A stretch of 64,000 nucleotides of DNA from Allolobophora icterica (Eukaryota; Annelida; Clitellata; Crassiclitellata; Lumbricidae): the NCBI GenBank assembly GCA_963556255.1, contig OY744607.1, forward strand, positions 1,557,127 to 1,621,126. The letters run 5' to 3'. The notes under the pieces were generated by a model. That model searched no databases. It saw only the letters and a list, made by a program, of their open reading frames with translations, and had not been told where the DNA came from. Shown piece by piece: positions 1 through 11,310 of this stretch. Within the stretch, counting starts at the first letter, position 1; each line of letters starts with the position of its first letter. Made by a program: the position numbers and the translations under genes.

Positions 1-11
1 TGTGAATATGA

Positions 12-106
12 GGAGAAGGAGGAGGAGGAAGATGAGGACGAGGAGGACGAGGACGAGGACGAGGACGAGGAGGACGAGGAGGACGAGGAGGAGGAGGAAG
101 AGGAGG
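12..106. repeat. Imperfect (GAG/GAC)n trinucleotide repeat
   Basis: Purine-rich GGA/GAG units with interspersed GAC. This is the microsatellite part of the dispersed composite repeat also seen at 25.07-25.20 kb and 33.06-33.11 kb on the opposite strand. Confidence 0.85.
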
Positions 107-784
107 TGTTGTACCTTCAGAGGGGAACCTATTTATAAGCCTCTGCTTGTGACCGCAGGTCTTGCTCTATCTTTTCTCTCTATATATCTCTTTCGCTCTA
201 TATCTTTCTCTCTGCTTCTGTTTCTATCTATATATCTCTTTCTATCTAAATTTTCATAACAGAACGCCATAAATGATACCTTTTTAAAATGAAAAGCGGT
301 CCTATAATAGGTCTTCCCCCACCCCACTCAATGCAAAGTCAACTGCGCCTCTACCCTGTGGTAGTGTTAGTCCAGAGGAAAGATAAATGAGGAGGGCGAC
401 GCTAATCATATTTGTTGTGACACTGTTTCGTTAAACACCAACAAATCAAACAACCTAGTTCTATAGTTCTTAGTTTTTGGTGTATTATACGAAACGAACG
501 GTGAGAGCTGCCAAAAAAAACAGTAACACACCTCTTTTAAGTGTAGCATTCGGTTATATATATCAAAGCGCAGACGATCAACTTAATTGGAATTGGTCAG
601 TATGCATCAACTTAAACGACAAAATATCATTGGTGTGTAAATAATATAAATAAAAAAACACGGTTTAATCGCTCTATTGAAATTACTAATTTATCTTAGA
701 TTTTGTTGGTTAATGATAAGCTGTACTATGCCAAAATAATTTCTCTCGAAGTCAACAGCCTTTGTTGCCATAGGTCTTAGATGT

Positions 785-1012
785 CGTTAAATTCTGCATC
801 CGTCCATCCTGTTCAATGGTCCTGGACCTAATCGACACCCTCCTAAGCAGCTGTTCAGCCTTCCCCCTCGATCTGGACCTCTGGAAACCAAACTCGGGCC
901 TCTTTTTGACTATCCTCGTGAAAACCCCTGTGACTCGACACAGCACTCATTTGCTTGACTTTCGAGTGGCGCTTTAGAAGTTTAGAGTTTAAAATTACAA
1001 TTACGATTGGAA
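785..1012 (+). mobile_element. L2-like LINE 3' fragment (ACGATT-tailed family)
   Basis: The fragment ends GGCGCTTTAGAAGTTTAGAG and then a run built on TTACAATTACGATT. The same end is seen at 10.83, 13.56, 20.20, 26.74, 30.67 and 41.49 kb in both orientations. Longer copies begin in a coding tail resembling the C-terminus of an L2-type reverse transcriptase (residues like KLKSPQFKDSYPNPSDP near 19.95 kb), so this is read as a 5'-truncated LINE. A SINE using the same tail is the alternative. Confidence 0.6.
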
Positions 1013-1307
1013 AACGAATGGTGAGAAATATTCAGAATAATTACACACCTCTTTAAAGCGTAATGTTCACCATTTATAAGCGAAAGCGCAGTCTGCATTG
1101 AAACTGAACTAACACATTTAAACTTCGCCACTCTTCGTACCTTTGCGGTGCCAGTTCGAAGCCTGGATGAAGTAGGAGGGCGACGCTAATGATTATGCTA
1201 TCACGCAGTGTGGTTAAACTACTAGTACAGTGTGCATCAACTGCTTTTGGCTATGGAGCTACATTATGCCATACGAACGGTAAGATCTGTTCAGAATAAT
1301 TACACAC

Positions 1308-2000
1308 CTCCAGAGCCTCCACTCCTTGGGATTTTTCCCAAGATCTTGGGATTTGGCGGATCGACTTGGCATTTGGGGATTTTCCATAGCAATCTGGGAA
1401 TTTTTACTAAGGTCAAACAGTTATAATATTTAATATGGCATGGTAACAATGATCACTTGTTGACTTGTGGTCGTTGAGTGACTCATTGTCCATTTGTCTA
1501 CGGCTACTGGTCGTTTACTGCTTTATCTTTATCTTTGCCCCCCTAACAAAATTTCGTCCCCCGCTAAAAACATTCCTGTGGTCGCCCATGATGAAACTTA
1601 AAATTATTATACCTTAACTTTTAAAAAAGAGTAAGAACTGATTACTTCGGGTACTTCCGAAAAAGTACAGTCTGAGTCTGCAGTTTCCTTTAGTCTTTAG
1701 AGTTTTATTGTCTAAATGTAACAGTAGACTAAAATAGCAAGTCTAGTCTTTAGAGTTATATGTTAAAGATAGCAATATTCTACTATATCACATGCTTGCA
1801 CGCATATTACACCATTTATTTATTGACCTCGATTATCCAGACCGTTGCAAAAATTGATTAAAATAATGAAAAATAGGGATTCAATAAAACAAGACAAAAC
1901 CCAATCAAAAACCCAAGGTTTCCAGGAAAAACCCCATTTCCCAAGTTCGGATTAAAAACCCAAGATCTTGTGAAAAAACCCAAGGAGTGGTAACACTGTT
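1308..2000. mobile_element. hAT-like element bounded by CACTCCTTGGG inverted ends
   Basis: The left end reads CAGAGCCTCCACTCCTTGGG and the right end, read inward on the minus strand, reads CAGTGTTACCACTCCTTGGG. The similarity continues as TTTTTCCCAAGATCTTGGG for about 50 bp. The body is AT-rich and non-coding. CAG starts and this TIR style are typical of hAT deletion derivatives, but the flanking 8-mers do not match, so the insertion may be recombined. Partial relatives of the right-hand arm lie at 30,250-30,378, 40,225-40,316 and 57,955-58,075. Confidence 0.5.
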
Positions 2001-2085
2001 TAACGACACCTTCCGGCCGCCACGGCCGCTGACGCCCAACTTGCCGTAAAGCTACTACTGCTGCAGTCCTACGATTGAGCGCAAA

Positions 2086-2960
2086 GAAATTATTAATAGG
2101 AGAGCCGTTACGAATTTTAAAGGTGTCGAACTTAATAGTGAATGTTCAACTTTTAATAGGTCGTGTTCTTGATGTCGATTTTGCTGTGGACAAAACACTG
2201 TCGAGAATCTTACGATTATTAGTAGTAATTTCAGTTTGTCGACACTGTGTGATAACAACGACCAATAGCGTCGCCCATAGGCGTAATTTATGGGGGTACG
2301 AGGGGTACCCGAACCCCCACTTTTTGAACTGGGGGTACCGTACCCCCCACTTTTTAGACAATGCCAATCAATATTTTATTATTGTGCCCTCCGAGATATG
2401 GTCTTTTGCGAAAAGTGAAAGTGGAGAAGAAATTGGTACCCCCACTTTTATACCAAAGTTACGCCCCTGGCGTCACCCTCCTCCTTTATCGAGGATTGGG
2501 TCTGGCACTGCCAGAGTGCGATCAGTAGCGGAGTTTAAGCGTAAATCAATAATTAATAGAAGAACTTCAACGCGTTTTAAAGGTGTCGAATATAGTTTAG
2601 CACTTAATCGTTAATATGTTGTTTTCAAAGACATCTTGTGGCATCCACGGCAGTTGACGCCCAATTTTCGTCAGTGTTATCAATCATATCTCACGTTTGA
2701 ATTCAAATGAATTATTAATAGAAGAACTGAAACACTTTTTAAAGGTGTCAAACACATTTGAGCACTGGCGTGTTCAACGACATCTGGTGGTTGCCAACGA
2801 CTGTAACTTGTAAATATATCGTGTGATTTAACGCAAGTGAATTATAAATAGATGAATAAATCTGCGTTTTAAAGGTGTTGCATATTGTCACCAATTTTGT
2901 AGCTACCATTCCGTGTTCAACGACATCTTGCGGCTTTCAATGACCACAAACGTCGACCTG
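2086..2960 (+). repeat. Degenerate tandem repeat, about 130-160 bp period
   Basis: Four related segments begin near 2,086, 2,549, 2,709 and 2,839. Each reads like AATTATTAATAGAAGAAC followed by TTTTAAAGGTGTCG and later TTCAACGACATCTTG. The longer first interval is explained by the MITE at 2,276-2,469. Frames across it are not conserved, so it is treated as non-coding. The TTTAACGACA box links it to the large repeat at 27-60 kb. Confidence 0.6.
2276..2469. mobile_element. hAT-type MITE, 194 bp
   Basis: Starts CATAGGCGTAATTTATGGGG and ends with the near inverse, CCAAAGTTACGCCCCTG. It is flanked by 8-bp duplications GCGTCGCC (2,268-2,275) and GCGTCACC (2,470-2,477), one mismatch. The interior carries several GGGGGTACC motifs and no coding sequence. 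The host sequence without it (AGCGTCGCCCTCCTCC) recurs elsewhere in the window. An 8-bp TSD with a CA...TG end fits hAT. Confidence 0.75.
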
Positions 2961-3075
2961 ACTTTTCCTTGGAATAAAGACGCACTCACAGGTGGCTACT
3001 TTTTAGTCAAATAAGTTGAAAGCCGTACAAATGTTTTTGTGTTCTAATGCAATGTATTATTATTGCATTGTTGTA

Positions 3076-3090
3076 TTGTATCGTATCATA
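3076..3090. repeat. Candidate LINE target-site duplication, 3' side
   Basis: TTGTATCGTATCATA here is repeated exactly at 6,808-6,822 on the other side of the LINE. The neighbourhood is itself a degenerate TTGTA/ATCGT repeat, so tail microsatellite and target duplication cannot be fully separated. Confidence 0.5.
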
Positions 3091-3141
3091 TTGTACTATC
3101 TGGCAAAACATCGTGTTGTCTTCTTCTTTGGTTCTCTGCCC

Positions 3142-4487
3142 TTAGGCAGGTTCATATGTCCAACGGCGCCATTCCTCTCGATGTTGAGCTTCCGCTTTCA
3201 TCTGTCTGTAGCCGTCGCTCTTTATTGTCCAGTCTAGGAACATCGTTCTTGGTCTTCCTCTTGTCTTTTTCCCTTCCATTCTACCCTCGATGATATCTCG
3301 TAGCAGGGAATTTCCTCTCATTATATGGCCAATCCATCTTCTTTGACGCTCTCTGATTGTCCTCATCATGGATCTCTCCTCTCCCACCATTTGCAGTACC
3401 TCTTCGTTTGTTATATGCTCTGTCCAACTGATTCTCTCCATTCTCCGCCATATCCACATTTCGAAGGCTTCTATCCTTTTGATGTCCTCCCCTCTTATAG
3501 TCCACGTTTCAGATCCGTATAGAACCACACTCCATACCAGCGTCTTAACCATTCGCTTCTTCAGATTCCTATTTAATTTTCCTCTCAAGAGCTCCTTTCT
3601 TTTATAGAAAGCATCTTTTCCCATGGCTATTCTTCTTTTTATCTCCGTATGGCACTTCACATCCCTCGTGACCATACTTCCTAGGTAACAGAATCTCTCA
3701 ACTTGTTCGATGACCACTCCATTTACGGTTATTCTAACTTCTTTTTCTTCTCTTTTGCTTATCCTCATGACCTTTGTCTTCTTGGTATTTATTTTCATTT
3801 CGTATTCTGTTGATATCATATTCAGGCGATCCATCATTCTCTGCAGTCCTTTTTGGCTTCTTGCTAACATTGCCTGATCATCCGCAAATCTCAGCGCTTT
3901 CACCAACATACCCCCAACCTTTATTCCCTCGTTCACTTCTTCCATCGCCTCCCGTACAAGCTCTTCGATGTAGATGTTGAAGAGTATTGGAGAGAGCGGG
4001 CATCCTTGCCTCACTCCTCTGCCTATTCTTCCCGGCTCTGAGTATTCACCATCTATTCTTATTTTTACTTTCTGTCCCATGTACAGGTTTCCAATAAGTC
4101 TTCGCTCTTTCCAATCCACTCCTATTCTTCGTAATGCATGCATTAATTTCCTCCAATCCACCCTATCGAAAGCCTTCTCATAGTCGACGAAACACACATA
4201 GACGTCCTGGCCATGCTGGAGGCTTCTTTCCGCTAGTATCCTCACTGCTGCAATTGCATCTCTTGTTCCTCTTCCCTTTCTAAAACCAAATTGATCCTCC
4301 CCCAAGCAGTCATCTGTTTCTGCCTTTGCTTGCAGTCTCTTCGTGATAACTCTTAGTAGAATCTTGGATGCATGGGTGAGGAGGCTTATAGTTCGGTGGT
4401 CTTCACATGTTGTTGCATTTGGCTTTTTCTTGAGCGGGATCAATATGGTCTGTAGGAAATCTTCAGGCCAAACTCCTGTGTTATATA
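3142..4487 (-). pseudogene. LINE reverse transcriptase, C-terminal part
   Basis: This is the polymerase half of the RTE-like LINE protein, which copies the element's RNA at a nicked target. Visible are RT blocks with [49 protein letters not shown] and the catalytic LRFADD (the F/YADD box). After these comes a C-terminal region with [16 protein letters not shown] and [10 protein letters not shown]. It ends at a TAA just before the 3' UTR. The frame is open from the MITE edge to that stop, with no initiator of its own: upstream codons belong to the same protein in 4,922-6,547. It is broken only by the 434-bp insertion, so it is a split gene and not an independent ORF. Confidence 0.85.
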
Positions 4488-4923
4488 TGTGTCACAATCC
4501 ATGAAAAGGTACCAAGTCTTAGTAATGGAGTTAGAGCTGCCAGGACATTGGTGCATAATTACTGCACATAATTTAAAAAAAGTTAAGCTAATATCTTGTC
4601 ATTTCCCAAAGATATCAGGATTTAAACAACATATGAATTAATCGCTAATAAACATAAAATTTGAAGAAAATCAGCATTTTAAAGTTTGTACCACTTCAAA
4701 GACTGAAAAACTAGAGTGTTAGTTTTGAAAATTTTTATGGTCTGTATCATGACTAATAACTAAAAAAAAATAAAATTTGGTACCTTTTACCGAAAATTTT
4801 TTTTTCGGGATTTTATGCAAACGGTAATTCTTAGGATAAAAAAGACCCCAACCTCCTTTAAAGCTGTTTTCTGACGAAACTGTGAACTAAGACTTGGTAC
4901 CTTTTCCTGGATTGTGACACATA
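4486..4923. mobile_element. Tc1/mariner-type MITE inside the LINE (434 bp plus TA duplication)
   Basis: The element occupies 4,488-4,921. Its ends are inverted repeats of about 36 bp starting TGTGTCACAATCCA and continuing AAAAGGTACCAAGTCTTAG, with one mismatch. TA dinucleotides at 4,486-4,487 and 4,922-4,923 fit a TA target duplication (ATAT is also possible because the site is ATATAT). The interior is AT-rich and non-coding. Reading across the LINE without the insert and one TA gives an uninterrupted reverse transcriptase frame, which confirms the boundaries. Confidence 0.85.
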
Positions 4924-6547
4924 TGTCTTGGCATAACCGCACTAGTTCTGTCATTGCCTTCTCTCCCAGGTTCCTCAGTATTTCAATTGGGATATTATCA
5001 ATTCCTTCTGCTTTGTTGTTTTTCATATCACTCATTGCTGCTAGAACCTCCTCCCTGAGTACGTCCGGTCCTATGTTATCGGTACTTGGTGTTTGTTCTT
5101 CCCCGAGATCTTCTTGGCTACTTTTTCCCATATACAAATCCTCAACATATTCCTTCCATCTTTTCCTGATATCGTCTGCGTCCTCTAGCAACTTGCCATC
5201 CTTGTCCTTGATTGCGCTTCCGCCACCCATATTCTTCTTATTTGTCAGTGTTTTGACCTTTCCATATACCAGGTCGTGTCTTCCTCGATTCTGTAGCATC
5301 TCTAGCTCCTTACACTGCTCTTCCCACCAATCCTCTCTTGCCTTATCTGTTGTTCTTCTTAGTTGATTATTCAGCCTTTTGTATTCACTCCTTGCCTCTT
5401 CTGTGCTCTGGTGTTTCCATTTTCTTCTTTCTTCCATATCCCTGAGCATCTCCGTTGTAACCCATGGCTTGCGCGGTCCTGTACCCATCTGGAACCCCAC
5501 AGTCTTTGTCGTTTCCTCAATCACGATCTCCTTCAGACTCCTCCACCTTTCATCTGTTGTTATCTCCGTACTCAACTCCACCACCCGTTCTTCTATATTT
5601 TCTGAGAGTTCGTTACTCTTTGTTTGCATTATTTCTCTATTCCATTTCTGTTTAACTATCCTTTGCTTCTTTATGAACTTAAGTCGGAGATGTATTGTCA
5701 TGGCAACCAGGTTATGGTCTGTGTCTGCATCGGCTCCTGGGAGAGTTCTTGAGTTCTTGACACTGTTTCTGTACCTTTGTCTGATCATGATGTAGTCCAG
5801 TTGGTATCTTGCTCCATCTCCCGGTGCCTTCCATGTGTATCTTCTCCGCTTTTCCTGTTGGAACCAAGTATTTGTTACCATGAGTTTTTGTCTCTTGCAG
5901 AATTCCACCAGCTTTTCTCCTCTCTCATTTCTGTTCCCCAGTCCATATTTTCCTGTAGCCTCTTCCTGTTCTTTTTCACCAACTGTTGCATTCCAATCTC
6001 CCATGACAATCACATAATCTTTGCCTTTGATGTCTCTAAGCCTTTCCTCTATCATCTCGTATATGTCGTCCACCTCCTCCTCCTCGTGTGCTGATGTTGG
6101 CATATACACTTGTATTATTGTTATGTCGACTGGGTGTGCTTGCAATGTCACTATGAGCATTCTATCCTCACGTCTCTCCACCCTTGATACGCATTTGGCG
6201 ACTCTCTCCGACAGCAAGATGGCCACACCATTTTGACTCTTCTCTCCTCCAGTGTATATCACCCTAATGCCGTCACTCATGAAGTCTCCTCCCTCTTTCC
6301 ACCTGACCTCCGACAGGCCCAAAATGTCCAAACCTGCTCTCTTCATCTCTCTCACGACATTAGCCAACTTTCCCGGTCTCAGCATCGTTCTTACATTCCA
6401 CGTTCCTATTTTTAACTTTTCTTTTTCTTGTAAGGTTTTCGCTGGATGACGACCGAGGGAGCCTTGTCCCCCCTGCCGAACGCGACTCTTTCCAGTATCT
6501 GGATTGAATCGTTCACGTTGTTCACTGAATTCTTTTCTGGCGTCATT
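4922..6547 (-). pseudogene. LINE endonuclease plus RT N-terminus
   Basis: N-terminal half of the same LINE protein. The endonuclease belongs to the exonuclease-endonuclease-phosphatase family, often annotated in animals as craniofacial-development-protein-2-like. It begins KIGTWNVRT and carries LGLSEVRW (metal-binding Glu), VYMPTSAHEE, VMGDWNATVG and a C-terminal DADTDHNLV. A linker of about 180 residues rich in K/E follows, then the first RT block (NNKAEGIDNIPIEILRNLG). The first Met is at 6,385, inside the endonuclease, but the frame is open upstream to a TAA near 6,548, so translation may start on a non-AUG codon or the true start is lost. Downstream the frame runs into the MITE. Confidence 0.85.
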
Positions 6548-6822
6548 TTACATTTAACTCGGGATAGATAGGGAGGTGGTTTCCCGTTGCCTTCCTCCCG
6601 GTGTTTTTAAGGAGACACCATCTCTCAGCGTCGATGACATCCATCGTCCGTCCTTCGGTTTCTTCGCCCATGGGCACTCACTTATACCGGCGAGGACTCG
6701 GTCGCCCACCACGCACTCTGTTGAAACAGGAGGGACCTCGTGAAGGCGGCGTGGGTGGACATTTGGGCAGCAGAGGCTATCTGAGACGCTTGCATACCCC
6801 ATTCGTGTTGTATCGTATCATA

Positions 6823-6944
6823 AAGAATTGTACTGTATCGTATACCGTATCATATAGCATTGCGTTGTATCTATTGTGTTGTATCTATTGTATTGTCTTG
6901 TATCGTATCATGAGGCGTTATATTGTATTGTAATGTATTGCATT
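6823..6944. repeat. Degenerate TTGTA / TATCGTA simple repeat
   Basis: TTGTATCGTATCAT, CTGTATCG and TTGTATTG units in an imperfect array; the same composition flanks the LINE on its other side at 3,061-3,105. The array was the target, or is partly the tail, of the LINE insertion. Confidence 0.6.
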
Positions 6945-6952
6945 GTCTAATT

Positions 6953-8208
6953 CAGGGGTTCTCAAACGGTGGTACGCGTACCCCTAGGGGTACGCCAGGT
7001 GTCGCTAAGGGGTACGCGAAAAAATTGTGAAAAAAGAAATTTTCTATACGAGTCTATTCCCATGTTTCTTTGATTAGCTATTGACTATTGAATTCACTAT
7101 TATACGGCCACCATAAACTTCTTCTTCTTTAAATGTTCTATGAGTTTATGCCCATCTTTCCTTGATTAGCTATAATATGTCCACCATGCGCTTCATTTTC
7201 TTAAAAGTTTAAATTATGAGTTAATGCCCATCTTTCTTTGATTAGCTATTCTATGTCGGCCTGTATGATATATTTTTAATGCTGAAACGTCACAGCCGCG
7301 TCAAATATTTTTTTCACAAAAATAATTATTATACAAGTACCCCTAACTACAATACTGCATAATAGCACTATTATTTTAAAACCAACAATGGATAAATGGT
7401 TGAAAAAACAACCACTTAAAAGAAAGCCAGAAACTCTCAACGCAACCATTAGCACTGAATCTACTGAGACTGACACTCCAGACGCCAGAGTAGACCCCAA
7501 CGAGGACAACAGAACTGGTAGCCTACGCCGCGTAAGATTAGACGGTATGACGAGAGCTATGAAATTTATCCTTTGGATTTACGTAGTGTGGTGATGAAAA
7601 TGAACCGAAACCTCAATGTGTCATCTGCAGTGAAAAACTGTCAAATGATTCAATGAAACCTTCCCTACTTCAGCGACATTTCAATACAAAACATCCACTT
7701 TTTCATTTGAATTTTTTAAACGAAGAAAAATGGAAATGCTACAAAGTACGAAAACTTCCAAGTCGTTTACTGCAGCTAGCTCACGAGCATTAGAATCAAG
7801 CTTTAAAATTTGTGATTCCCTTCAGCACGTCATATATCTGTGCGAAACTGGTTTTTCAGCAATACTTGCAATCAAAAACAACACACAGAACAATGCTTGA
7901 ACTCGAACCAGATTTGCGTTTGAAATTGACAAATATCAAACTAGATATTGTAAATCTGTGCTCGTCGAAACAGGCCCACGGCTCACATTAACACTTTGTA
8001 ATAGTGCTTTAATTTTACCTTTTGTTGATATGATTTCATTCTTAAAATTATATTTTAATTTATCTACCTATGCCATGCATGGTGTTAATTGCAAGGGCAC
8101 TTCGCGCTCGCCTGTTTTTTCTGATCAGACGGTACCTTTGCTGGGGGTACGCCAACACTCGATTTTTTTACCTGGGGGTACAATAAAAATAAAGTTTGAG
8201 AACCCCTG
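6953..8208 (+). mobile_element. Internally deleted hAT transposon (ZBED-like), 1,256 bp
   Basis: Perfect 15-bp terminal inverted repeats CAGGGGTTCTCAAAC lie at both ends, flanked by identical 8-bp duplications GTCTAATT at 6,945-6,952 and 8,209-8,216. Subterminal GGGGTACGC motifs follow each end. The interior keeps the N-terminal BED finger and C-terminal dimerisation region of a hAT transposase, but the catalytic centre is missing. It is therefore a non-autonomous copy. The TIR sequence and BED finger resemble the source family of vertebrate ZBED5-type genes; that link is from family knowledge, not a search. Confidence 0.9.
7388..7990 (+). pseudogene. hAT/ZBED-like transposase remnant
   Basis: The start MDKWLKKQPLKRK at 7,388 is typical of these transposases. 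The frame shifts after about 60 codons. From 7,590 to 7,793 another frame encodes a BED zinc finger: PQCVICSEKLSNDSM followed by LLQRHFNTKHP, giving C-x2-C and H-x4-H. The region around 7,841-7,990, with one more frame change, encodes CETGFSAILAIK and then MLELEPDLRLKLTNIK...KQAHGSH, matching the C-terminal hAT dimerisation segment. The RNase H-like catalytic domain that should lie between them is absent. No activity is expected. Confidence 0.8.
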
Positions 8209-8216
8209 GTCTAATT

Positions 8217-8668
8217 GATTCCTAAACTTACAAAGTATCTCATTGCAAACTGGCGACACCTTGCGAATATATCGACACTTAACACGTTTCACTGGCGCCG
8301 CCGTGCGACCAATACTTGCCAAAGCTGAAGAACGTTGCCTAACAGTGGTAACGTCGGTCTTCGCCGACGTCAATCAAAATACAAAACCACGCCCACAAGA
8401 TGAAAAGGTCTTTTTATTTAAACGCATATCTCATCAATTTTTAGGTAGAGTCGCAGACTATAAAGATCAGTTTAATAAGAAATAAATTCAGTGCAGGTAG
8501 AGCCAACTAGAATATAGCGCAATTGTCTTAGAATTAAGATGGAATGCACATGAGAGTGCATTTAGAATTTCGTTAGAATGTGGTTGGATATAGTTAGAAT
8601 TGAGTACAGTTTGAAGCAGTTAGATTGCTTTTAAAATGACAGTTAGCAGACTGACGACAGAAAAATAA
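8217..8668. other. No feature recognised
   Basis: Unique-looking sequence after the hAT element. The last 150 bp contain loosely repeated TTAGAATT words leading into the CAGA microsatellite. No coding frame with family resemblance is seen. Confidence 0.4.
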
Positions 8669-8688
8669 ACAGACAGACAGACAGTCAA

Positions 8689-8743
<55 letters not shown>

Positions 8744-8746
8744 GGC

Positions 8747-8785
<39 letters not shown>

Positions 8786-8811
8786 AAGACATACAGACAG
8801 ACAGACAGAAA
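8669..8811. repeat. (CAGA)n microsatellite
   Basis: About 35 tetranucleotide units with few interruptions. Protein-like frames on the minus strand (CLSV repeats) are translations of this array. Confidence 0.95.
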
Positions 8812-9104
8812 CGGGTACAATGAATGCTCTAAGGAAAGCGCAATGCATGATGGGGTCTTAAATGCTAAGACTGGAACGATGTGTCTCTGAATGCATCGGC
8901 CAACATCCGCTGCCATCTCAGACAGTCATAACTTAAGCGCCCTTCCACGAGAGTTTTATTAGGATGAATAGATACAAAGGAAGGTATCTAAGCAGACGGA
9001 CAGAAGGACGGAGGCAGACAGACAACTGACCAACGACGGTGACCTTGGAAAGAGACGGACTGATACAGATAGCCAGAGAGGAAGAGGGCCAGACAAAAAG
9101 TGGC

Positions 9105-9664
<560 letters not shown>

Positions 9665-9845
9665 ATCCAAATAAATAAACGACCCATCAGCATGACGATC
9701 ATCTGCCTTAAGCAGCAGCAACTAATAGCGAACAACGTCTGGCAGTTTGCTTCTTACGTGACGAATTCACCAGCGATGCCTCTTTCTGTGTCTCTCTCCA
9801 TCTCTGCTTCTGTCTCAGCGTCTCTGTCTCTCTCTCTGTGTCTCC

Positions 9846-9930
9846 TCAGTCAGTCAGTCAGTCAGTCAGTCAGTCAGTCAGTCAGTCAGTCAGTCAGTCA
9901 GTCAGTCAGTCAGTCAGTCAGTCAGTCAGT

Positions 9931-9961
<31 letters not shown>

Positions 9962-10009
9962 TCAGCCAGTCAGTCAGCCAGTCAGTCAGTCAGTCAGCAA
10001 GCCAGCCTG
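9846..10009. repeat. (CAGT)n / (CAGC)n microsatellite
   Basis: About 40 tetranucleotide units, mostly CAGT, with a central run of CAGC variants near 9,932-9,956. Downstream to 10,500 I see no conserved feature. Confidence 0.95.
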
Positions 10010-10510
10010 CCACTTCTCATCCTCCCTGCATCAGACACACCCATCGTATTCCGGCTCAAGTATCCCCACTGGCTTCTTCCACCCCTTCCCCCATCATCTT
10101 CCTCCCCTACCATCCTCTCCTCCCTGCCATCAAGTCGCAAATGGCGCCTCACGCACAGACCAAATCGACGAGGCAGCCGAAAGCGTCGGCTGGGCGCATT
10201 AAGGAAACAGCCAATCAATTATTAACAGCGTTCGGGTACTGTGCGGGGAGCCTATCTTCAAAAGCACCGCTCTTCTTTGTCGGCTCCTCGTTCACCTAAG
10301 TATGATTAAACACGCGAAGGGACTCTTTCGGATCGATCATCGACCGTTCGTCGAGAACGTGGATGTCACCTTACGTAATTGTTTGAAATACGGTCTATTG
10401 TTTTCGGTTGTTAGACCAACAATCGCTTTGTCATTTCGTTCTCACCTAAGACGAATACTTTTTTTCAGATTGTGCATCCACTTTTTTTATCCGCGGCCTT
10501 GACCTGGCTC
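10010..10510. other. No feature recognised
   Basis: Mixed-composition sequence between the CAGT array and an L2-like 3' end. Frames of 60-150 codons exist in several phases but none shows a domain or compositional support for coding. Confidence 0.4.
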
Positions 10511-10519
10511 TCTGTCTCA

Positions 10520-10829
10520 GGTTCCTCTACTTATCATCACACAGACTTTCCATTCAAAATTAAAGTCCCACTTCTTCAAGAATTCCAACCCTAATCCATC
10601 CGATCCTCCACCTTCCAAGCTTTCTCGTCTTCAATGAAACCCACACTGGCAGCTGCTGTACCTCCTTTCTCTGGTCTCCCTGGTAACAGGACTCGGGTCC
10701 CCACTGGACATCGATCCCTGGACAACCCCTCTGATACGACGCAGCGCTCGTCTATAAGCTGGTGTCCTGCGCTTGGCTTTAGAGTAGCGCTTTAGAAATT
10801 TGGAATTTACGATTACGATTACAATTAGG
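10520..10829 (+). mobile_element. L2-like LINE 3' fragment
   Basis: Begins near a TTCCTCTACTTATCATC motif, passes through a degraded coding tail (words like NPNPSDPPPSKLS) and then a 3' UTR. It ends in AGCGCTTTAGAAATTTGG and TTACGATTACGATTACAATT. Same family and orientation as 19,890-20,203. No target duplication was identified. Confidence 0.65.
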
Positions 10830-11129
10830 TTGGCTCTCTGTCTTACGGACTCAGCTTCCAGTTTGAACTGAAGCCTATAATTAGTAACTTCTATTGCGCT
10901 GGTATCTAATGCACAAGGCATCAACCGATGGCACACAAAATCAACGAAATGACACAAGCGACTGGGCAGAACACACAGATACAGAAGCAGAGCGGTTAGA
11001 CATAGGGAGAGAGTTCCAGATAGTAGGTCCAGCATCCGAAAGAGCTCGTTCAACAACGACAATAGTAGTTAGATCTTATTACAAAACTTATGTTTATGAG
11101 TAGTCATAGTGATTAGAGAACCACCCTTC

Positions 11130-11310
11130 TGCTTTTATTTATAGGGCAAATAACAAAGTTTAAAGAGGTGTGTAATTATTCTGAACACTTCATACCCATA
11201 ACATGGCATAATAAACTCCAGCACAAAAAGCAGTTAATGCAGATGGAGAATATAGGGTGAATATCAAACTTAAAAGAGGTGTTTAATTATTCTGAACAGT
11301 TCTAAATTGT
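11130..11310 (+). repeat. Two units of the ~120-bp GAGGTGTGTAATTATTC module
   Basis: AAAGAGGTGTGTAATTATTC near 11,162 and AAAAGAGGTGTTTAATTATTC near 11,271 lie about 110 bp apart. Each is preceded by a TTATAGGG-like word and followed by GAACACTTC or GAACAGTTC. The same module recurs at 26.5, 35.2 and 41.3-41.5 kb. Confidence 0.6.

Larger units (their letters stand above)
1..1440 (-). repeat. Inverted copy of the 30.2-33.1 kb repeat block
   Basis: Read on the minus strand, this stretch matches + strand 30,244 to about 33,110 module by module. Shared parts are the TTGGGATTTGGCGGATCGAC segment, the GAGGTGTGTAATTATTCTGA box, an L2-like 3' fragment, a block ending CCGTTCGTTTCGTATAATAC, and a leader running into CTC/GAG trinucleotides at 12-106. 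The copy at 30-33 kb is longer because it carries a Rex/CR1-like LINE and a 96-bp insert; neither is here, so this copy supplies the empty sites. No coding capacity is seen; the protein-like frame at the start is only the translated GAG/GAC repeat. Confidence 0.8.
3091..6807 (-). mobile_element. Near full-length RTE-like LINE retrotransposon
   Basis: One minus-strand coding unit carries an apurinic endonuclease domain and a reverse transcriptase. Without the internal MITE it is about 3.28 kb, close to the usual size of RTE elements, with a 5' leader of roughly 260 bp and a 3' UTR of about 50 bp ending in a GATACAATAC-type repeat. The flanks share a 15-bp direct repeat. Single-ORF layout, EN-RT order, the LYGSETW and GRPR motifs downstream of the RT and the short repetitive tail point to the RTE group. 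Clade assignment is by eye only. Confidence 0.8.

Noticed and set aside
2055..2614. 179-residue + frame
   Set aside because: Spans a MITE and degenerate tandem repeats; the frame is not kept between repeat units.
9846..10009. CRISPR-like array of short repeats
   Set aside because: Units are contiguous tetranucleotides without spacers; a eukaryotic microsatellite.
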